Shown piece after piece: positions 59,903 through 64,000 of a DNA stretch of 64,000 nt. Source of the DNA: Clostridia bacterium (GTDB taxonomy: Bacteria > Bacillota > Clostridia > Christensenellales > Aristaeellaceae); NCBI GenBank assembly GCA_017429695.1, contig JAFROK010000005.1:1-64000 (forward strand), read 5' to 3'. Made by a program: the position numbers and the translations under genes. Below the pieces are notes generated by a model. It did not search any database. It was given only the letters and a program-made list of their open reading frames with translations, and was not told where the DNA came from. Positions within the stretch are counted from its first letter, which is position 1, and the number at the start of each line of letters is the position of its first letter.

Positions 59903-60025
59903 ATGTTCCGGACCGGACACAGTCAGGCTATGATGTGTTGTCGAATGCATATCTCCCGGGCATGGAATATGACAGGAACGTCCGGCATGTTTTCCTTACG
60001 CCGCCGGATGATGCGATGTTGCTGA
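59903..60025 (+). CDS. Cys/Met-rich leader peptide (40 residues)
   Basis: ATG 59903 follows AAGGAGG (59887-59893) with a 9-base spacing, one of the strongest ribosome-binding sites in the window, only about ten bases after the expected transcript start. The 40-residue product has four Cys in two adjacent pairs: in AMMCCRM (residues 12-13) and in RMMRCC (39-40), directly before the TGA. It has eight Met, three of them in MM pairs with the first one. It has no signal peptide or membrane segment. Leader peptides that sense an amino acid carry runs of its codons in this way; the genes behind make cysteine and homocysteine. The product is unlikely to have a function of its own. Confidence 0.7.
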   Translation: MFRTGHSQAMMCCRMHISRAWNMTGTSGMFSLRRRMMRCC

Positions 60026-60051
60026 TCGGTGTTCATCCTGATGTCATTTGC

Positions 60052-60088
60052 CCGGGAGCTTCCAGAAAGCAGATCCCGGTTTTTCTTT
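60052..60088 (+). terminator. Intrinsic terminator (attenuator) before metY
   Basis: CCGGGA (60052-60057) pairs with TCCCGG (60074-60079), with an inner GCTT-CCAGA-AAGC helix, followed by TTTTTCTTT (60080-60088). It lies between promoter and gene, so it can only make sense as a conditional stop. Confidence 0.8.
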
Positions 60089-60126
60089 ACCCCAATAACG
60101 GTTAATGATGAAAGGAGAAAATCAAA

Positions 60127-61419
60127 ATGAGTCAGTATAAATTCGAAACCCTTCAGCTTCACGTAGGACAGGAACAGCCGGATCCCGCAACCGACGCGCG
60201 GGCGGTACCGATTTACCAGACGACCTCTTACGTATTCCGCAACAGCCAGCATGCGGCTGACCGATTCGGCCTGGCGGATGCCGGAAACATCTATGGCCGG
60301 CTGACCAACTCCACCCAGGATGTGCTGGAAAAGCGCATAGCGGCCCTGGAAGGCGGAAGCGCCGCCCTGGCCGTTGCATCCGGCGCCGCGGCGATTACCT
60401 ATACCATTCAGGCGCTGGCCGCAGACGGCGGACATATCGTTGCCCAGAAGACGATTTACGGCGGAAGCTTCAACCTGCTGGCCCATACGCTTCCGCAGTA
60501 CGGAATTCATACCACCTTCGTGAATGCCCACGACCTGAAGGAAGTGGAGAACGCGATTCAGGATGACACCCGGGCCATCTACCTGGAAACGCTGGGAAAC
60601 CCGAACAGCGATATTCCGGATATTGACACGATTGCGGAAATTGCGCACCGGCACGGTCTTCCCCTGGTGATTGACAACACCTTCGGTACACCCTACCTGA
60701 TCCGGCCGATTGAACACGGCGCGGACATCGTGGTACATTCCGCCACAAAGTTTATCGGCGGCCACGGCACAACGCTGGGCGGAATCATCGTGGAATCCGG
60801 AAAGTTCAACTGGAAGGCCAGCGGCAAGTATCCGAACATTGCGGCGCCCAACCCGAGCTATCACGGCGTATCCTTCTACGACGTCGTCGGTCCTGCGGCT
60901 TTTGTGACCTATATCCGGGCGATCCTGCTGCGGGATACGGGAGCGACGATCTCTCCGTTCAACGCATTCCTGCTGCTGCAGGGCGTGGAAACCCTGTCCA
61001 TCCGGCTGGATCGGCACGCAGAGAATACCAAAAAGGTGGTGGAATACCTGAGCAGCCATCCGCTGGTGGAAAAGGTAAACCATCCCTCTCTTCCGGATCA
61101 TCCGGACCATGCACTGTATCAGAAGTATTTCCCGAACGGCGGCGCGTCCATCTTTACCTTCGAGATCAAAGGCGGGCAGAAGGAAGCCTGGGCTTTTATC
61201 GACCATCTGGAGATTTTCTCCCTCCTGGCCAACGTGGCGGACGTTAAGAGCCTGGTGATCCATCCGGCATCCACCACCCACTCCCAGCTTTCCGAAGAGG
61301 AACTGCTGGACCAGGGAATCCGCCGGAACACGATCCGGCTTTCCATCGGCACGGAGCATATCGACGATATTATCGCGGATCTGGAAAAAGGATTTGCGGC
61401 AGTAAAGGAACTTGAGTAA
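60127..61419 (+). CDS. metY: O-acetylhomoserine sulfhydrylase
   Basis: 430 residues, typical length. A PLP enzyme that makes homocysteine from O-acetylhomoserine and sulfide, the direct sulfhydrylation route to methionine. Start KFETLQLHVGQEQPDPATDARAVPIYQTTSYVF, PLP contacts in YGRLTNSTQDVLEKRIAALEGG and LGNPNSDIPDID, PLP-binding Lys208 in HSATKFIGGHGTTLGG. The length and the QPDPATDARAVPIYQT motif separate it from cystathionine gamma-synthase, which is shorter. AAAGGAG precedes the start. cysK follows 45 bases later, so both sulfide-fixing steps are under one attenuated promoter. Confidence 0.95.
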   Translation: MSQYKFETLQLHVGQEQPDPATDARAVPIYQTTSYVFRNSQHAADRFGLADAGNIYGRLTNSTQDVLEKRIAALEGGSAALAVASGAAAITYTIQALAADGGHIVAQKTIYGGSFNLLAHTLPQYGIHTTFVNAHDLKEVENAIQDDTRAIYLETLGNPNSDIPDIDTIAEIAHRHGLPLVIDNTFGTPYLIRPIEHGADIVVHSATKFIGGHGTTLGGIIVESGKFNWKASGKYPNIAAPNPSYHGVSFYDVVGPAAFVTYIRAILLRDTGATISPFNAFLLLQGVETLSIRLDRHAENTKKVVEYLSSHPLVEKVNHPSLPDHPDHALYQKYFPNGGASIFTFEIKGGQKEAWAFIDHLEIFSLLANVADVKSLVIHPASTTHSQLSEEELLDQGIRRNTIRLSIGTEHIDDIIADLEKGFAAVKELE

Positions 61420-61464
61420 AATAAAAAACCAATCAGAGATGATATGGATAGGGAGGAAACGGAC

Positions 61465-62397
61465 ATGGCAAATATTTATAAGGGAACCCTGGGACTGATC
61501 GGAAATACACCCCTGGTGGAAGTAACCAATATCGAAAAGGAACTGGGACTGGAAGCCACCGTCCTGGTGAAACTGGAATACTTCAATCCCGCTGGAAGCG
61601 TGAAAGACCGGATTGCCAAAGCGATGATTGAAGACGCGGAAGCGAAAGGCCTGCTGAAGGAAGGCTCCGTCATTATTGAGCCGACCAGCGGAAACACCGG
61701 TATCGGACTGGCTTCCATTGCCGCGGCCAAGGGCTACCGCATTATCCTGACCATGCCGGAAACCATGAGCGTGGAACGCCGGAACATCCTGAAAGCTTAC
61801 GGCGCGGAGCTGGTGCTGACGGAAGGCGCAAAGGGCATGAAGGGCGCGATTGCCAAGGCGGAGGAGCTGGCGAAGGAAATCTCGGGCAGCTTTATTCCGG
61901 GACAGTTTGTGAATCCCGCCAACCCGGCAATCCATAAGGCGACCACAGGACCCGAAATCTGGAAGGATACAGACGGCAAGGTGGATATCTTCATCGCAGG
62001 CGTCGGAACCGGCGGCACGGTGACCGGAACCGGCGAATACCTGAAGGAGCAGAACCCGGCCGTGAAAGTGGTGGCCCTGGAGCCGGAAGATTCGCCTGTG
62101 CTTTCCGAAGGCCGGTCCGGCGCGCATAAGATTCAGGGAATCGGCGCCGGGTTTGTGCCGGATGTGCTGAATACGAAGGTCTATGATGAGATCTTCAAGG
62201 CGTCCAACGCGGATGCTTTTGCAACGGCCAAGCTGCTGGCCCGGAAGGAAGGTATCTCCGTGGGTATCTCTTCCGGAGCCGCGTTGTTCGGCGCGATTCA
62301 GCTGGCCAAGCGGCCTGAGAACAAGGGCAAAGTGATTGTTGCCCTGCTTCCGGACAGCGGCGACCGGTACTACTCCACCGCTCTGTTTACGGAATAA
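61465..62397 (+). CDS. cysK: Cysteine synthase A (O-acetylserine sulfhydrylase)
   Basis: 310 residues from ATG 61465 ([20 protein letters not shown]), GGGAGG 8 bases before. Makes cysteine from O-acetylserine and sulfide. PLP-binding Lys47 in [16 protein letters not shown], substrate loop [12 protein letters not shown], phosphate-binding [17 protein letters not shown] and the C-terminal SSGAALFGA. Together with metY it makes the sulfur amino-acid pair of the operon. A terminator follows. Confidence 0.96.
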   Translation: MANIYKGTLGLIGNTPLVEVTNIEKELGLEATVLVKLEYFNPAGSVKDRIAKAMIEDAEAKGLLKEGSVIIEPTSGNTGIGLASIAAAKGYRIILTMPETMSVERRNILKAYGAELVLTEGAKGMKGAIAKAEELAKEISGSFIPGQFVNPANPAIHKATTGPEIWKDTDGKVDIFIAGVGTGGTVTGTGEYLKEQNPAVKVVALEPEDSPVLSEGRSGAHKIQGIGAGFVPDVLNTKVYDEIFKASNADAFATAKLLARKEGISVGISSGAALFGAIQLAKRPENKGKVIVALLPDSGDRYYSTALFTE

Positions 62398-62422
62398 GCT
62401 GACTTCATCTGAATATGAAAAG

Positions 62423-62463
62423 ACGGGAAGCGCATCGGTCCGGATGCGCTTCTCGCCGTTTTT
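62423..62463 (+). terminator. Intrinsic terminator of metY-cysK
   Basis: GAAGCGCATC (62427-62436) pairs perfectly with 62443-62452; an outer ACGG/CCGT helix extends it; TTTTT (62459-62463) follows. Confidence 0.85.
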
Positions 62464-62504
62464 CAGGAATGGAAACGGATTATACCACGCGGAATTCTGT
62501 CCAT

Positions 62505-63110
62505 TCAATATGATTGTACTGCATCACGTCGTCCGCCTTTTTCATAACCAGCTTCCATGCTTTTCTCCGCCTTTTTTTCTTCATGCTGTTTCACATACGC
62601 CAGGAATTCGGGTGTGCGGGACCAGTACCGGATTCCCCAGTTCTCAAAGCTCCATTTGTCCATATATTCATTGCATTCGTAATCCACGTACCAGATCAGG
62701 CCGTCCCGGATGACAAAATTGGTCGGAAAATAATCAATGTTCAGGCCGGCCTTTTTCGCCAGCGCTGCCATTTCCCGCACCTGGTCCAGATAGGGATCAG
62801 CTGAGCCGCCATTCCGCACCAGATCAAAGGCTGTATTCCCGGGAATATATTCCTTGACGACAATCTCTGCTTCTTCATCCACAGCAATCAGCGCCGGAAT
62901 CCGGATGGCGGCCCTCCGCAGCCGTTCGTAATCCTGCTTTTCCGCTTCGATTTTGTTGCCGAAAGTATAGTAGTCACATGGCTCATGATGGATCTGCTTG
63001 ACAACAACCTGTCCGGTTTCCGTTTCCGCCAGATAGGAATAGCCGCCTTTTCCGTGGCCAAGCAGGCGGATGATACTGTATTCTTTTCCGCATGCAATGA
63101 TTGTATCCAT
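62505..63110 (-). CDS. Small protein-kinase-like protein
   Basis: 201 residues, shorter than a full kinase. It keeps the kinase-like plan: a Gly-rich loop LLGHGKGGYSYLAE near residue 16, the ATP Lys in VVVKQIHHEP, a catalytic-loop-like NIDYFPTNFVIRDG with Asp and Asn near 125, and the metal-binding DYE (in place of DFG) in IWYVDYECNEYMDKW. Similar small kinase-like proteins of unknown target occur in Clostridia. The tail is Lys- and Glu-rich. It lies 6 bases after the M15 peptidase gene and shares its promoter. Confidence 0.82.
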   Translation of the reverse strand: MDTIIACGKEYSIIRLLGHGKGGYSYLAETETGQVVVKQIHHEPCDYYTFGNKIEAEKQDYERLRRAAIRIPALIAVDEEAEIVVKEYIPGNTAFDLVRNGGSADPYLDQVREMAALAKKAGLNIDYFPTNFVIRDGLIWYVDYECNEYMDKWSFENWGIRYWSRTPEFLAYVKQHEEKKAEKSMEAGYEKGGRRDAVQSY

Positions 63111-63116
63111 TCGTTT

Positions 63117-63809
63117 TTACCTGTTTGACGGATACCATTCGTCAATCTGGGCGGTGGGAATTTCAAAATGCTGGTAATCCTTCCGGTCTTCCCAGTCTCC
63201 GCCCCATTCAAAGCCGTGCGCCGTGAACAGTTTGAAGCATAGGTCTTCATGATCGATTTTATAAGGGAAAACCGCTTCCCGGTCCAGGTAGGGCTCTCCG
63301 GTAATCGGCTCAACAATCCGCTCCCCGTCCACAACCTTTGTATAAGGGTTGTACAGGGTATTGATGTCTACCGCAAGGCCCAGGCCGTGTTTGGAAACCC
63401 GGGTTGTATGGGAGATAAAGCGGAAATTGAAGGCGGAGGAATTGTTGTCCTCCATGGAGGCTTCATCGTCCGCGTCGTATTCGTCCACGAGGCGGATTTT
63501 TTCAATGGGGTAATTCGCCTTGTAGAGTTCCTTCAGAATCTCCAGCACATCTTCCGCAATGTGATAATTGACGATCATTTCCCCTTCATGGGTTTCGCCG
63601 TCCAGGTCCACATGCAGCACATGGAGATAGCGCAGGTCCTCCCGTGGGAGCGTGCAGTCATCCCTGAATGATTTTCCATGAATACGGGAAAAAATATCAT
63701 CCGTTATTTCTGAAATCCAGAAGCCTTCATCTTCCTGCGGCGTTGTTTCCGCATATGCACAACCCAGGAGAAGCAGGATGATGAACATCACAGCAAACAA
63801 GCTTTTCAT
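63117..63809 (-). CDS. M15-type peptidase (D-alanyl-D-alanine carboxypeptidase family) lipoprotein
   Basis: 230 residues. N-terminus MKSLFAVMFIILLLLGC with a lipobox-like LLGC (Cys17). The M15/VanY-type zinc site is present: SKHGLGLAVDIN near 138 (His and Asp) and DYQHFE near 212 (His), with RFISHTTRVSKHG before it. VanY-type enzymes cut the D-Ala end of peptidoglycan stems; CwlK-like members cut between L-Ala and D-Glu; the sequence does not decide. First gene of a two-gene operon with the kinase-like protein. Confidence 0.9.
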   Translation of the reverse strand: MKSLFAVMFIILLLLGCAYAETTPQEDEGFWISEITDDIFSRIHGKSFRDDCTLPREDLRYLHVLHVDLDGETHEGEMIVNYHIAEDVLEILKELYKANYPIEKIRLVDEYDADDEASMEDNNSSAFNFRFISHTTRVSKHGLGLAVDINTLYNPYTKVVDGERIVEPITGEPYLDREAVFPYKIDHEDLCFKLFTAHGFEWGGDWEDRKDYQHFEIPTAQIDEWYPSNR

Positions 63810-63841
63810 TATTCTTTTCCCTCCATGCAGTGGATTTATAT

Positions 63842-63871
63842 ATTATAGTTTCCCTCTGATTCGCGTGTCAA
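63842..63871 (-). promoter_or_regulatory. Promoter of the M15 peptidase operon
   Basis: Minus strand: TTGACA (63871-63866), 18 bases, TATAAT (63847-63842), 32 bases before the start. Confidence 0.8.
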
Positions 63872-63891
63872 GGCGGCTGAATACTGCAGTA

Positions 63892-64000
63892 TTACATACG
63901 AGGGATACTCAGCTTTTTGAGGATAACGTCCGCACATTCTTCCGGAGAAAGCCTGCCTGTGTCCACACGCATGCTGTAAGCGATGTCTTTGGCCATCAGT
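63892..64000 (-). CDS. C-terminal end of a truncated gene (nucleotide-kinase-like tail)
   Basis: An open frame enters from the right edge and ends with TAA at 63894-63892. The 35 visible residues end KDIAYSMRVDTGRLSPEECA and then DVILKKLSIPRM. The pattern D-T-x-x-L-S-P-E-E followed by a helix is common at the end of small nucleotide or cytidylate kinase-like proteins, but too little is visible to name it. Confidence 0.55.
   Translation of the reverse strand, partial: LMAKDIAYSMRVDTGRLSPEECADVILKKLSIPRM

Larger units (their letters stand above)
59877..60126 (+). promoter_or_regulatory. Candidate transcription-attenuation leader of metY-cysK
   Basis: About 250 bases of leader contain a small translated frame (59903-60025), then an intrinsic terminator (60052-60088) ending 38 bases before metY. 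TGCCCGGGAG (60049-60058), which covers the 5' arm of that terminator, is the exact complement of CTCCCGGGCA (59953-59962) inside the small frame. The two pairings exclude each other, giving terminator and antiterminator states. A second pair of exclusive helices is possible: GTCCGG at 59980-59985 can pair with CCGGAC (59913-59918) or, as TCCGGC, with GCCGGA (60003-60008). No SAM, T-box or other known riboswitch motif was seen. Confidence 0.7.

Noticed and set aside
59842-60105. An 87-codon reading frame (starting MTYWVNDGKMQPIK) upstream of metY
   Set aside because: Its start codon is the TTG of the -35 box of a clear promoter, so it would precede its own message. The Cys-rich frame at 59903 has the ribosome-binding site.
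59877-60126. SAM riboswitch or T-box before metY
   Set aside because: No S-box core or T-box sequence is visible; the leader has a translated frame and a simple two-state helix set.
59923-62508. An 861-codon minus-strand frame across the metY and cysK region
   Set aside because: It is the mirror of three genuine plus-strand features, has no domain, and arises from the codon bias of these genes.
1-64000. tRNA or rRNA genes
   Set aside because: No cloverleaf-like sequence with the conserved GTTCGANTC arm or rRNA segment was seen by eye; a covariance scan could still find one.

Overview
The window reads as a chromosome segment from an anaerobic, gut- or rumen-type member of the Clostridia (Bacillota). 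Supporting signs are a T-box leader, a DnaE-type replicative polymerase, NrdR, the rpsM-rpsK-rpsD-rpoA-rplQ order, RhuM and Rpn/PDDEXK accessory genes, sigma-A promoters of the TTGACA-N17-TATAAT type, AGGAGG ribosome-binding sites and a moderately GC-rich coding style. The taxonomic placement is inferred from gene content, not from a marker search.

Layout: 1-4120 holds the 3' part of a very long MBG-repeat surface protein. 4238-8257 has a solute-binding lipoprotein, xylulokinase and NrdR. 8344-10953 is a large secreted Ig-like protein. 10999-15016 is an accessory island: a low-complexity protein, a broken RhuM fused to an Rpn nuclease remnant, a frameshifted DUF2200 gene, an intact Rpn nuclease and an XRE regulator. 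15352-24359 (mostly minus) carries galM, rmuC, recR, a YbaB homologue and a type IIA topoisomerase pair. 24550-37666 holds a VanW-domain protein, an ABC exporter pair, dnaE, and a GldA/GldFG-like ABC operon with a DUF4340 protein. 38238-46899 (minus) holds the alpha-operon ribosomal genes with a long leader, then cca, alaX, fumC, secG and a GntR regulator. 47131-54983 holds the NAD(P)HX repair enzyme, a Cys-containing repeat surface protein, tadA and tldD/pmbA. 55037-62397 carries two RNA-controlled units: a T-box leader before an XRE-cupin acyl-CoA synthetase, and a leader-peptide attenuator before metY-cysK. The end has a kinase-like protein, an M15 peptidase and a truncated gene.

The most interesting signal is at 59842-60126. 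A strong promoter is followed by a perfect Shine-Dalgarno sequence and a 40-codon reading frame with two Cys-Cys pairs (one directly before the stop) and eight Met codons. Next comes an intrinsic terminator whose 5' arm is exactly complementary over 10 bases to a segment inside the small reading frame. This is the architecture of ribosome-mediated transcription attenuation, placed in front of sulfur amino-acid genes. The second is the T-box that places an aryl- or acyl-acid:CoA ligase-like fusion protein under amino-acid control. Intergenic regions are dense in short dispersed repeats of several families, and one heptanucleotide family has entered a coding sequence.
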